Of a stretch of DNA of 64,000 bases, positions 52,978 through 61,993 are shown in pieces (position 1 is the first letter of the stretch; every line of letters starts with the position of its first letter). Both the position numbers and the translations under genes were made by a program. This DNA is from Bacillota bacterium (GTDB lineage: Bacteria; Bacillota; Clostridia; Lachnospirales; Lachnospiraceae). The notes below the pieces were generated by a model. That model was not told where the DNA came from, did not search any database, and saw nothing but the letters and a program-made list of their open reading frames with translations. Location of the stretch: contig JAEVYY010000010.1 in assembly GCA_023392535.1 (NCBI GenBank), forward strand, positions 59,280 through 123,279. The letters are read 5' to 3'.

Positions 52978-53733
52978 ATGAGCAGTATCACAAGTATTAA
53001 CTCCAATCTCAATTATGGAAAAATTGCCAGTGGTCGTAACTTTAATTCAGCTGCAGACGGTGCAAGTGAACTTACGATTGCCCAGAAATTAGAAAGCCAG
53101 AATAGAGGTTTACAGACAGGCGCATCGAATGCAAAAGAAGGTAATAGCGCATTGAATATTGCAGATGGTGCCTTAAGTGGGATTCAAAGTTATTTGCAAA
53201 GAATAAAAGAGATAAGTGTAAAAGCATCAAGTGGTCTAAATAGTGCTACTGATCTGGGGGCGATGCAATCTGAAATTGGTCAATTGATGAAGGGAATTCA
53301 GAGCACAGCCAAAGGAACAGAATACAATACCATGAAACTATTGGACGGTAGTATGGCATCTATGGATATTGCGAGTAATCCGGACGGGAGTGGCATGCAG
53401 ATTCAAATGTCTAATGCTACTTTGGAAGCATTGGGGATTGACGGTTATGATGTAACGCGTAAATTTGATATGACTCATATAGACAAAGCTTTGGATATGG
53501 TAAATACGTCCAGAGGTAATTTGGGTGCTTTCAGTAATGCTTTAGATAGTACCTATTCCTATAATACAACTGCATCTTTGCAGCAAACAAGTGCGCAAAG
53601 TTCTCTGGAAGATTTGGATATTCCGAAATCAATTTCAGAAATGAAAAAAAATGAGCTGATGCAAGACTACCAGAATACCATGTTGAAATCACAAATGGAG
53701 CAAGAATCTATTGTTACAAAATTATTGTTTTAA
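52978..53733 (+). CDS. Flagellin-like protein, short
   Basis: A 251-aa protein with both conserved flagellin ends and a small centre. The N-terminal coiled coil has FNSAADGASELTIAQKLESQ and ALNIADGALSGIQSYLQRIK; the C-terminus has KALDMVNTSRGNLGAFSNAL followed by DSTYSYN and ends in KLLF. About 20 residues of the usual N-terminal D0 helix are missing before SGRNFNSAADGAS, and the tail lacks the usual AxxxLAQAN pattern. AGGAGG precedes the ATG at 52978. It may be a minor or non-filament flagellin; no flagellar gene is nearby. Confidence 0.85.
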   Translation: MSSITSINSNLNYGKIASGRNFNSAADGASELTIAQKLESQNRGLQTGASNAKEGNSALNIADGALSGIQSYLQRIKEISVKASSGLNSATDLGAMQSEIGQLMKGIQSTAKGTEYNTMKLLDGSMASMDIASNPDGSGMQIQMSNATLEALGIDGYDVTRKFDMTHIDKALDMVNTSRGNLGAFSNALDSTYSYNTTASLQQTSAQSSLEDLDIPKSISEMKKNELMQDYQNTMLKSQMEQESIVTKLLF

Positions 53734-53767
53734 ATTATGCTTTTTGAGTTTATAATATATATGATAG

Positions 53768-53798
53768 AGGCTGTGTGATTCTATGCACAGCCTTATTT
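53768..53798 (+). terminator. Terminator after the flagellin-like gene
   Basis: AGGCTGTG pairs with CACAGCCT around a 10-nt loop, followed by TATTT. Confidence 0.7.
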
Positions 53799-53842
53799 AG
53801 AACACGTTCTATGAAATTGTAATAGCAGGAAGGTTTTAGGAA

Positions 53843-54430
53843 ATGGCAAAATTATATTTCAGACATGGAGCAATGGGAAGCTCCAAGACAGCGAACGCAC
53901 TAATGGTGGAATACAATTACTATGAGAGGGGAAAAAAGGCACTCTTACTAAAACCAAAACTGGATAAAAGAGATGGAGAGGCTATCATTAAGAGTCGAAT
54001 GGGGCTTGAAAAAAAGTGCCGCTTTGTGGAAGATATTATACAAATGAGTGACGAAATGATAGCGGCATATGACTGTGTTATTGTGGATGAGGCTCAGTTC
54101 TGTAAGAAAGAAGAGATCACCTTTTTCTTACACATTGTTGATGATCTAGGGATACCAGTAATCTGCTATGGGTTACGAACGGATTTCCGCAGAGAGCTGT
54201 TTGAAGGCTCTATGTGGCTTTTGGCATGGGCAGATGTGATAGAGGAAATTAAGACCGTATGCTGGTGCGGTCAGGGAGCCACCTGCAATACCAGATTTTC
54301 TATAGATGGTACTGTTATCCGTTCCGGAGAACAGGTGTACTTGGGGGGGAATGACAGTTATACTGCGCTTTGTAGAAAACATTACACAGAAGGCAATTTG
54401 GGACCAGATTGGGGAAATCACAAAATGTGA
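53843..54430 (+). CDS. tdk: Thymidine kinase, type II
   Basis: A 195-aa thymidine kinase that phosphorylates salvaged thymidine. Walker A GAMGSSKT, Walker B VIVDEAQFCKKEE and the lasso-region zinc site CWCGQGATC with a later CRKHY are visible. The length fits the bacterial/human TK1-type enzyme. The G-x-x-x-SSKT loop has Ala-Met-Gly-Ser, a common variant. Next to an unrelated YqeY gene. Confidence 0.95.
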   Translation: MAKLYFRHGAMGSSKTANALMVEYNYYERGKKALLLKPKLDKRDGEAIIKSRMGLEKKCRFVEDIIQMSDEMIAAYDCVIVDEAQFCKKEEITFFLHIVDDLGIPVICYGLRTDFRRELFEGSMWLLAWADVIEEIKTVCWCGQGATCNTRFSIDGTVIRSGEQVYLGGNDSYTALCRKHYTEGNLGPDWGNHKM

Positions 54431-54452
54431 TTAATAGAAAGGAGAGATATAA

Positions 54453-54899
54453 ATGAGTAAAATTGATGAAATAAGAGCACAGATGGTTGCGGCAATGAAA
54501 AGCAAAGATAAGGAGAGAAAAGATACATTATCCATGCTTCTTGCTGCCTTGAAGAATAAGGCGATTGATAAAAGAGAAGATCTCACAGAAACGGAAGAAA
54601 ATGAGGTCATTAAAAAGGAGATCAAACAGACAAAGGAAACGTTAGAACTGACACCTGCCGATAGAGTAGATCTCATTGCACAATGTGAAGCTAGAATTAA
54701 AGTACTAAGTGAATTTGCACCTGCTCAGATGAGTGAAAGTGAAATAAAGATGGCAGTTGAAGAAGTACTCAAAACGCTTAGTCTTACAGATCCTACCATG
54801 AAAGATAAAGGGAAGATTATGAAAGCGCTCATGCCAATGGTAAAAGGAAAAGCGGATGGCACCATGGTCAATCAGGTCGTTGGCTCAATGATACAATAA
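54453..54899 (+). CDS. GatB/YqeY-domain protein
   Basis: A 148-aa protein related to the C-terminal domain of the amidotransferase subunit GatB. Typical stretches are IDEIRAQMVAAMKSKDKERK, LSMLLAALKNKAIDKRE and GSM at the C-terminus. Its role is not settled; the domain binds tRNA in GatB, which suggests a tRNA-linked function. AAAGGAGAGA precedes the ATG. Confidence 0.93.
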   Translation: MSKIDEIRAQMVAAMKSKDKERKDTLSMLLAALKNKAIDKREDLTETEENEVIKKEIKQTKETLELTPADRVDLIAQCEARIKVLSEFAPAQMSESEIKMAVEEVLKTLSLTDPTMKDKGKIMKALMPMVKGKADGTMVNQVVGSMIQ

Positions 54900-54926
54900 A
54901 TATGATAGATTTAAAAAGGTGAAACT

Positions 54927-55358
54927 ATGAAGACATTAAAAGATAGGAAGTTAATCATATATTTGACTCTACTTATGCTATTGCTTTCTATAGCTGAGGT
55001 GACTTACGATACTTCATACTTTCACCCTTATATCAATAGCATGGGTCATAGAGAAAATTCTAAGACAGAGTTATTGGGTAATATAGAAACAGATATCGAG
55101 TATTTTACAAGCGACACATCTTTATCGTCGGACTTTTCTTTGACACGTCCTGAACAAATAAACCGTTTACCAAGAAAGGTAAACAGAGTTTTTAATCCTT
55201 TTTTTGCTATCCTATTCAAGGTAGTAATTATTCCTGTATTAACACTAATCATTTCTATTCTTATGTTCTGCTTATTATATACCGCTGTATGGTGGATTTT
55301 AAAATACATACATAAAGCGGATGGTGAGAAGAATAAGAGCATACTTTTGCCACTCTAA
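54927..55358 (+). CDS. Hypothetical membrane protein (143 aa)
   Basis: A small protein with a membrane segment near the N-terminus (about 10-27) and another at about 95-125, with a soluble part between them. No motif that I recognise. Its end is 25 nt before the SecDF start, and the downstream ribosome site lies just after its stop, so it probably shares the SecDF transcript. It may be an accessory of the translocase, but that is only positional. Confidence 0.6.
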   Translation: MKTLKDRKLIIYLTLLMLLLSIAEVTYDTSYFHPYINSMGHRENSKTELLGNIETDIEYFTSDTSLSSDFSLTRPEQINRLPRKVNRVFNPFFAILFKVVIIPVLTLIISILMFCLLYTAVWWILKYIHKADGEKNKSILLPL

Positions 55359-55383
55359 ATTAAATATGGAAAAGAGGTTTATT

Positions 55384-57576
55384 ATGAAAACTGGTAAAAA
55401 AATGCTTGTTGTGATTTTTGTTATAATTACAGCTTCTATTTTGGTTGCTGTTTTTGGAATTGGAAATGATATAAAAGGTATTAAAAATATGCGCTATGGA
55501 ATTGATATCCGAGGTGGGGTTGAAGCAATTTTTGAGCCACAGGGACTTGGAAGAACGCCAACTCAGTCAGAGCTGGAAATAGCGCGGAATGTGATAGAGA
55601 TGCGTCTTGATGCGCAAAAGATAACAGATAGAGAAGTGACGATTGATAAGGAAGGTGGGTATATTATTGTCAGATTTCCGTGGAAATCTGATGAAACTGA
55701 CTTTAATCCAGAAGACGCTATTGCTGAATTAGGTCAGATGGCACAGCTATCATTTCGGGATGCAGATGGAAACATACTGATTACTGGAAAAAATGTTAAA
55801 ATCAGTTCAGCAGAAAAACAAAAATCTGATATCAATACCGAATATCTTGTGAGTCTGACTTTTGACAAAGAAGGGGCGAAACTGTTTGAAGAAGCAACTG
55901 CTAGATTGATCGGTCAGCAGATCGGGATTTATATGGATAATGAACTCATATCAAATCCGGTCGTTCAAACAAAAATACCTGGTGGACAGGCTGTAATCAA
56001 TGGAATGAAAGACTATGAAGAAGCAAAGGTATTGTCAGACAAAATCAATTCAGGAGCACTACCATTTTCTTTAAGTACAACGAGTTTCAGTACAATTAGT
56101 CCTTCGCTGGGAAATAATGCTTTGAATAGCATGGTGATGGCTGGTGTAATTGCTTTTTTGTTGGTGTGTATCTTTATGATTGTTTATTATAAATTACCTG
56201 GCATCGTTGCGTGTATTACACTTGTTCTACAGATGACATTACAATTACTGTCGATATCGATTCCCCAATATACATTGACATTACCAGGTATTGCAGGTAT
56301 CATTCTTTCCCTTGGGATGGCGGTAGATGCCAATATTATTATATCTGAGAGAACATCGGAGGAACTAAAAAAAGGCTGTACTGTAAAATCATCTGTAATA
56401 GCTGGATTTAAAAATGGTTTCACTTCTGTTTTGGATGGTAATATTACGACAGCCATTGTTGCGATTATTTTAATGATATTTGGTTCAGGCTCTATGCTGA
56501 GTTTCGGATATACGTTGCTATTAGGTATGATAATAAATGTATTTGTAGGGGTCATGGTTTCAAAGAAACTACTATTATCACTGATTGCATTCGATAAGTG
56601 GAATAACGGGAAATGGTTTCGTAAGAATAAGGATCTAAAAGTTAAAAAGTTCTACGAGAAAAAAATTATTTGTGCAATGATATCCGGTACTGTCTTAGTA
56701 ATTGGCATCATTGGATGTGTAGGTAACGGCATTAAAATGGATACGCAATTTACAGGAGGTGCGGTATTAAATTATACCGTATCAGGGGAAGTATCGCCGG
56801 ATACAATACAAAAAGAAGTAGAGAAAATTACAGATAGATCAGTTATGGTACAGGAGACAAGAAGTAATATAAATAAGACAAGTAGCCTGGAAATCACATT
56901 ATCCGGAACAGGGGGCATTTCTCCGGATGAGCAAAAAGAGATTACTAAGGTCGTTCAAAATACAGCACACGGTATAGAGGTAAAATTGTCACAGACATTT
57001 GCAGTCGCGCCATATATAGGTACGAAAGCTATGAAAAATGCAGGAATTGCTATTATTCTTTCCTTCGTATTTATTGTAATTTATGTTTGGATACGATTTT
57101 CTACTTTATCTGGGTTAGCAGCTGGATTGACAGCAGTAATTGCACTATTTCACGATGTACTTGTGTGTTTCTTTGTATTCGTTATATTTAGAATTCCATT
57201 AAACGATGCTTTTGTAGCTGTTATCTTAACAATTATAGGATATTCAATCAATGATACGATAGTTGTATACGACAGAATAAGGGAAAACAAAACGGATAAG
57301 CAGAAACTGGATGTAGTTGAGCTTACAAACCTAAGCATTTCGCAAGTGCTGGCACGATCTGTGAATACATCATTTACTACAGCGATCTGCGTACTTACAA
57401 TATTAGGAACTGCTCTCATATATCAGATTGATTCCATTGTCAAATTTTCATTGCCTATGTTTTTTGGACTGGTGAGTGGTTGCTATTCTTCTGTGTGTAT
57501 TGCAAGTATTTTATGGGCTATGTGGGAAAAAAGAAAAGTTCGTACAGGAAGTGACTGTACTGAGAGAAAGAGGTAA
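55384..57576 (+). CDS. secDF: Fused protein translocase subunit SecDF
   Basis: A 730-aa fusion with 12 likely membrane segments. SecD half: MRYGIDIRGGVEAIFEPQG, a periplasmic head and GALPFSLSTTSFSTISPSLG before LSLGMAVDANIIISERTSEE. SecF half: MDTQFTGGAVLNYTVSG, VYVWIRFSTLSGLAAGLTAV and IGYSINDTIVVYDRIREN. As known for this complex, it uses the proton gradient to pull proteins through SecYEG. The ATG at 55384 has AAAGAGG upstream; earlier in-frame starts overlap the previous gene. Confidence 0.96.
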   Translation: MKTGKKMLVVIFVIITASILVAVFGIGNDIKGIKNMRYGIDIRGGVEAIFEPQGLGRTPTQSELEIARNVIEMRLDAQKITDREVTIDKEGGYIIVRFPWKSDETDFNPEDAIAELGQMAQLSFRDADGNILITGKNVKISSAEKQKSDINTEYLVSLTFDKEGAKLFEEATARLIGQQIGIYMDNELISNPVVQTKIPGGQAVINGMKDYEEAKVLSDKINSGALPFSLSTTSFSTISPSLGNNALNSMVMAGVIAFLLVCIFMIVYYKLPGIVACITLVLQMTLQLLSISIPQYTLTLPGIAGIILSLGMAVDANIIISERTSEELKKGCTVKSSVIAGFKNGFTSVLDGNITTAIVAIILMIFGSGSMLSFGYTLLLGMIINVFVGVMVSKKLLLSLIAFDKWNNGKWFRKNKDLKVKKFYEKKIICAMISGTVLVIGIIGCVGNGIKMDTQFTGGAVLNYTVSGEVSPDTIQKEVEKITDRSVMVQETRSNINKTSSLEITLSGTGGISPDEQKEITKVVQNTAHGIEVKLSQTFAVAPYIGTKAMKNAGIAIILSFVFIVIYVWIRFSTLSGLAAGLTAVIALFHDVLVCFFVFVIFRIPLNDAFVAVILTIIGYSINDTIVVYDRIRENKTDKQKLDVVELTNLSISQVLARSVNTSFTTAICVLTILGTALIYQIDSIVKFSLPMFFGLVSGCYSSVCIASILWAMWEKRKVRTGSDCTERKR

Positions 57577-57579
57577 ACC

Positions 57580-59220
57580 TTGGGATTTACAGAAATAATT
57601 ACACTGGTAGGCGGTCTTGCTCTGTTCTTATACGGAATGCAGATGATGAGTTCCGGTATGGAGGCAGCTGCTGGTAATAAAATGAAATCAATATTGGAAA
57701 AACTTACAAAGAACCGTTTTCTGGGGGTTTTTGTCGGCGCATTAATTACGGCTATCATACAATCATCATCAGCAACGACAGTAATGGTCGTAGGATTTAT
57801 TAACTCAGGTATGATGACACTACGCCAAGCGGTATGGATCACAATGGGTGCTAATATAGGTACCACGATAACAGGGCAGTTAATTGCGTTGGATATTGGA
57901 TTGATTGCTCCGCTCATTGCTTTTGTTGGTGTTATAATGACTTTGTTCTTTAAAGAACCGAGAGTACATCATATTGGCAATATACTGGCGGGTCTTGGAA
58001 TTTTATTCATTGGTATGGATATGATGAGTAGTTCCATGATGCCGCTTAGGGAGTCACAAGAATTCATTCGTATAATGACAAAATTCTCCAATCCTGTTTT
58101 TGGAATTTTAGCAGGAGCTATTTTTACAGCTGTCATACAATCGTCATCCGCTTCAGTGGGTATTCTTCAGGCATTGGCAGGCAGTGGAGTGATTTCACTT
58201 TCCAGTGCAGTGTATGTACTATTTGGACAGAATATTGGTACCTGTATTACAGCAGTTCTGGCGTCGATCGGAACCAAACGGAGTGCCAAAAGAATCACTA
58301 TTTTTCATCTCTCGTTTAATATAATTGGAACGGTAATATTTACCTTGCTTTGTATGTCAACACCTCTTACCTCTTTTATGCAAAGCTTAACACCGGATAA
58401 TCCTATCGCGCAGATAGCAAATATGCATACATTATTCAATGTAGTGACGACATTGTTATTACTTCCATTTGGTAATTTGCTTGCGTTCATGACAGAGAAG
58501 GTTTTACCAGATGTTCCTGAACAATTAGAGGGAAAACAATTACTGTTCCTAAAGAATGTGACAAGTAATCAGGAAGGAAAAATCGGTATCTCTGCGATTA
58601 ACCTTGAGCAGACACAGAAAGAAATTGAGCGTATGTTGGACATGGCAAGAAGAAACGTCCATGATAGCTTTACTTCATTTTTAGATAGAGATTCCTCCTG
58701 GATTCCCAAAGTGGAGGAATCAGAGGATTATATAGATTTCTTGAATAAGGAGATTTCTAAGTATATATCCAGCATTATTACTCATGAAACGAATGAAAAA
58801 GGATGCAGCATATTTAGTTCGTATTTTAAGATTACAGGTAATATTGAGAGAATTAGTGATCATGCAATGAACATTTGTGGATATTCGAATATCTTATATG
58901 AAAAGAAGATCGTTTTCTCGGAATCCGCAAAAAAAGAAATTATCTGTATGCAAAATGTCTGTGATAGGTTATTATCTATATTATTGGAAGATGAATTGGA
59001 AGCGTTGGACGAGCTTAGTAAGGTTTCCGCCTTGGAGCAGAAGATCGATGATATGACAGGGGAATATAGAAATAATATGCTGGATCGTATCAAGGAAGGG
59101 ATTTGTTCTGAGGAGGGATGTATTTTATATTCTGAGATGTTGACAGATTTTGAGCGGATTGGAGATCATGCACTCAATATTTCTCAACAATTAGCAGAAA
59201 TTCAGCTTGCAAAGGGATAA
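57580..59220 (+). CDS. Na+/phosphate cotransporter with PhoU-like domain
   Basis: A 546-aa NptA-type protein. The membrane domain (1-310) has two inverted repeats, each with the motif AIIQSSSATTVMVVGFINSG or AVIQSSSASVGILQALAGSG. A PhoU-like cytoplasmic helical domain follows at about 330-540 (two similar halves, ISDHAMNICGYSNILYEKK and ERIGDHALNISQQLA). It imports phosphate with sodium, and the PhoU-like part probably regulates it. The start is TTG at 57580, 3 nt after the secDF stop, with AAGAGG overlapping that stop. Confidence 0.93.
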   Translation: MGFTEIITLVGGLALFLYGMQMMSSGMEAAAGNKMKSILEKLTKNRFLGVFVGALITAIIQSSSATTVMVVGFINSGMMTLRQAVWITMGANIGTTITGQLIALDIGLIAPLIAFVGVIMTLFFKEPRVHHIGNILAGLGILFIGMDMMSSSMMPLRESQEFIRIMTKFSNPVFGILAGAIFTAVIQSSSASVGILQALAGSGVISLSSAVYVLFGQNIGTCITAVLASIGTKRSAKRITIFHLSFNIIGTVIFTLLCMSTPLTSFMQSLTPDNPIAQIANMHTLFNVVTTLLLLPFGNLLAFMTEKVLPDVPEQLEGKQLLFLKNVTSNQEGKIGISAINLEQTQKEIERMLDMARRNVHDSFTSFLDRDSSWIPKVEESEDYIDFLNKEISKYISSIITHETNEKGCSIFSSYFKITGNIERISDHAMNICGYSNILYEKKIVFSESAKKEIICMQNVCDRLLSILLEDELEALDELSKVSALEQKIDDMTGEYRNNMLDRIKEGICSEEGCILYSEMLTDFERIGDHALNISQQLAEIQLAKG

Positions 59221-59243
59221 GATTTAATAAATTGGAGGACTGT

Positions 59244-60176
59244 ATGCAGATTTTGACTCAAATACTATTACTAATTATAGGGTTCGCGATGCTTGTAAAG
59301 GGAGCAGACTGGTTTGTGGAGGGTGTTTCTGGTATCGCTGAAAAATTCGGAATCCCCCAGCTCGTCATCGGACTTACAATCGTGGCCATGGGAACCAGTG
59401 CACCTGAGGCTGCTGTAAGTATTACCGCAGCGCTAAGGGGGAATGCAGGAATCACTATTGGAAATATTGTAGGGAGCAATATTTTGAACATTCTGATTAT
59501 TTTGGGTATTACCGCTGTCATAACTAATGTTACAGTACGAAGATCAACATTAAAATTTGAAATCCCTTATATGATATTTATTACATTATTTCTTTTAGCG
59601 ATAGGATTAAAGAAGGGAAGCATTGGTTTTATAGAAGGTCTATCGCTATGGGTTCTGTTTCTTGCCTATCTCTTGTATATGCTCTTAATGGCAAAAAAAG
59701 ATAAAAAAGATATGATAGAAAATCAACAACAAAGTAAGAGCTGGAAACTTTTACTTTCTACAGTGATAGGTGGATTCCTTATTATCTGGGGGAGTGATAT
59801 CACGGTGGACAGTGCGACCAGGATCGCATTAGCATTTGGACTGAGTGAGCGGTTCATTGGTTTGACAATCGTGGCGCTTGGAACATCTCTTCCGGAACTT
59901 TTTACTTCTGTAACTGCAGCTATGAAAGGAAAGGCAGATATTGCAATTGGTAATATAGTAGGCAGTAATATATTTAACATCCTGTTCGTAATTGGCACTA
60001 CTGCTCTTATTACACCAGTTATATTTGAGTCAAAATTCTTAATAGATACCATGATCGCTGTGGCAGCGGGTATCTTGCTTTGGATAAGTGCAGTAAAGAC
60101 AAAAGACTTGAGACGACCTTGGGGAATCGTAATGCTACTAAGTTATGCAGGATACTTTTTATACTTGATATCTTAA
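59244..60176 (+). CDS. Ca2+/cation antiporter (CaCA family, YrbG-like)
   Basis: A 310-aa membrane protein with about ten segments and two inverted alpha repeats. Repeat 1: GTSAPEAAVSITAAL and GNIVGSNILNILIILG. Repeat 2: GTSLPELFTSVTAAMKGKA and GNIVGSNIFNILFVIG. These are the ion-binding alpha motifs of Na+/Ca2+ exchangers. It exports calcium or another divalent ion in exchange for Na+ or H+. I chose the ATG at 59244 with GGAGG upstream, not the TTG at 59232. Confidence 0.93.
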   Translation: MQILTQILLLIIGFAMLVKGADWFVEGVSGIAEKFGIPQLVIGLTIVAMGTSAPEAAVSITAALRGNAGITIGNIVGSNILNILIILGITAVITNVTVRRSTLKFEIPYMIFITLFLLAIGLKKGSIGFIEGLSLWVLFLAYLLYMLLMAKKDKKDMIENQQQSKSWKLLLSTVIGGFLIIWGSDITVDSATRIALAFGLSERFIGLTIVALGTSLPELFTSVTAAMKGKADIAIGNIVGSNIFNILFVIGTTALITPVIFESKFLIDTMIAVAAGILLWISAVKTKDLRRPWGIVMLLSYAGYFLYLIS

Positions 60177-60196
60177 TGATATGTAAAATTCGAAAC

Positions 60197-60227
60197 GGCC
60201 TTATCTCACAGTGGATAAGGTCTTTTT
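60197..60227 (+). terminator. Rho-independent terminator
   Basis: GGCCTTATC pairs with GATAAGGTC (one G-U), followed by TTTTT. Confidence 0.85.
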
Positions 60228-60276
60228 CTATATGTATAAATGGTAATATTTTAAACCTATATCTTAGAATTAATGC

Positions 60277-60305
60277 ATGACAAGGCATCGAGTTAGAGGT
60301 ATACT
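60277..60305 (+). promoter_or_regulatory. Sigma-A-type promoter
   Basis: ATGACA, 17 bp, TATACT, ending 31 bp before the next ATG. Confidence 0.55.
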
Positions 60306-60336
60306 ATATTTATTAGTTACTAAAGGAGAGAAACAG

Positions 60337-60867
60337 ATGAGAGCACATCCGCAGCCATACCAAATTTATAAACATTTTAAAGGTAATTTATATCAGATTT
60401 TAACATTGGCATCAGATTCTGAGACTGAAGATATTCTGGTGGTATATCAGGCACTATATTCTCCATATAAAGTGTGGGTCAGACCAATGTCTATGTTTAT
60501 GAGTGAAGTAGATTCCTATAAATATCCCTCTGTCACGCAAAAATATAGATTTGAACTACAGAATTTTTTGTCGGATGATAAGAATGAGATGGCAGCAGAA
60601 TCAACAAAAGAAATGCTTTCAGAAGAATCGGACTGTGATGAGATCGTAATAGAACCATTGGTTCTGGAATTTTTAGAATCTGATTCTTATGAGCAGAAGT
60701 TGAATATATTGGCATCACTTCATAGTAGGATTACAGATGAAATGATTAATACTATGGCGATTGCCATAGATGTGGAAATAGATGATGGTGATATTGAGCA
60801 AAGATTCAGTGAACTTAGAAACTGTATTGATACTTTAAAAAAGTATGAGTGCAGCAGATTAAGATAA
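60337..60867 (+). CDS. DUF1653-containing protein
   Basis: A 176-aa protein. The N-terminal DUF1653 domain (1-62) has YQIYKHFKGNLYQILTLASD and YSPYKVWVRPMSMFMSEVD. The C-terminal 110 residues are acidic and helical, with SYEQKLNILASLHSRITDEM. Function is unknown; short DUF1653 proteins are usually about 70-80 aa, so the C-terminal extension is notable. The ATG at 60337 has AAAGGAG upstream; an earlier in-frame start at 60277 is inside the promoter. mutY follows after 18 nt. Confidence 0.85.
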   Translation: MRAHPQPYQIYKHFKGNLYQILTLASDSETEDILVVYQALYSPYKVWVRPMSMFMSEVDSYKYPSVTQKYRFELQNFLSDDKNEMAAESTKEMLSEESDCDEIVIEPLVLEFLESDSYEQKLNILASLHSRITDEMINTMAIAIDVEIDDGDIEQRFSELRNCIDTLKKYECSRLR

Positions 60868-60885
60868 TTAGATGATGGAGAAGTG

Positions 60886-61980
60886 ATGTTTAGATTAGAG
60901 CATATTGTAGAGCCTTTATTGCGGTGGTATGACGGGCATGCTAGAGTGCTGCCTTGGAGAGAAGAGCCTACGCCATATAGGGTATGGATTTCGGAGATCA
61001 TGTTACAGCAAACCAGAGTAGAAGCAGTGAAGCCTTATTTTGAGAGATTTATCAGTGCACTTCCTACGATTTGGGATTTGGCTAAAGTGGAAGAAGATAA
61101 ATTGTTAAAGCTATGGGAAGGATTAGGTTATTATAATAGGGCCAGAAATCTACAGAGTGCAGCAAAAATTATTGTTGAACAGTACGATGGAGAGATTCCA
61201 GATAAAATTCCTCTTTTATTGCAATTACCGGGAATTGGAAGTTATACTGCGGGTGCCATTGCATCAATAGCTTATCAGAAACCATATCCAGCAGTCGATG
61301 GCAATGTGCTAAGGGTAATAGCACGAGTGATGGCAGACGACAGAGATATTTTGAATCAGTCTGTGAAACGATATTATGAGGAATCACTGCTATCGATTAT
61401 ACCTTTGGACAGACCAGGTGCTTTTAATCAGGCATTGATGGAACTAGGTGCGATGATATGTATTCCAAATGGTATGGCGAAATGTGAAGAATGTCCTTGG
61501 TGTGGTTTTTGCGAGGCAAGGAAGCAGGATAGGATTATGGATCTTCCGAATAAAGCAAAGAAGAAGCCTCGTATAATAGAAGAAAAGACAATTCTTCTTA
61601 TTCAAGATGAAGAAAAAGTAGCAATAAGAAAAAGGCCTCAAAAAGGCTTGTTAGCTGGTCTGTATGAGTTTCCGTCAATGGAAGGAATACAGTCAAGGCA
61701 GTATGTCATTGCCTATTTGGAAACAATAGGGTTTCATCCTATTCATATAAAGAAGCTTGAAAAAAGCAAACATATTTTTTCACATAAAGAATGGCATATG
61801 ATTGGATATGCCATTCGTGTTGATGAATTGGACAGACCAGATGAACATGCAGATTTACAAGGGTTAGAGCTTGTAGAAAAAAAGAAAACAGAAGAATCAT
61901 ATCCGATACCGGCAGCATTTATGGCATATACCAGGTATTTGAATATTAAATTAGGAAATAGTAAGTATCAAAAAGAGTGA
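60886..61980 (+). CDS. mutY: A/G-specific adenine glycosylase
   Basis: MutY (364 aa) removes adenine mispaired with 8-oxoguanine. The catalytic Glu37 is in WISEIMLQQTRVEAV, the helix-hairpin-helix is LPGIGSYTAGAIASIAYQKP and the catalytic Asp lies in AVDGNVLRV. A 4Fe-4S site is present as Cys-x7-Cys-x2-Cys-x5-Cys (CIPNGMAKCEECPWCGFC), with one residue more than the usual x6 in the first interval. A Nudix-like C-terminal domain (about 225-350) recognises the oxidised base. I prefer the ATG at 60886 to the GTG at 60883. Confidence 0.96.
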   Translation: MFRLEHIVEPLLRWYDGHARVLPWREEPTPYRVWISEIMLQQTRVEAVKPYFERFISALPTIWDLAKVEEDKLLKLWEGLGYYNRARNLQSAAKIIVEQYDGEIPDKIPLLLQLPGIGSYTAGAIASIAYQKPYPAVDGNVLRVIARVMADDRDILNQSVKRYYEESLLSIIPLDRPGAFNQALMELGAMICIPNGMAKCEECPWCGFCEARKQDRIMDLPNKAKKKPRIIEEKTILLIQDEEKVAIRKRPQKGLLAGLYEFPSMEGIQSRQYVIAYLETIGFHPIHIKKLEKSKHIFSHKEWHMIGYAIRVDELDRPDEHADLQGLELVEKKKTEESYPIPAAFMAYTRYLNIKLGNSKYQKE

Positions 61981-61993
61981 TAGGGGATAGAAA

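Noticed and set aside
60080..60280. A 66-residue open frame over the terminator downstream of the cation antiporter
   Set aside because: It runs through the end of the antiporter gene and its terminator; no ribosome site.
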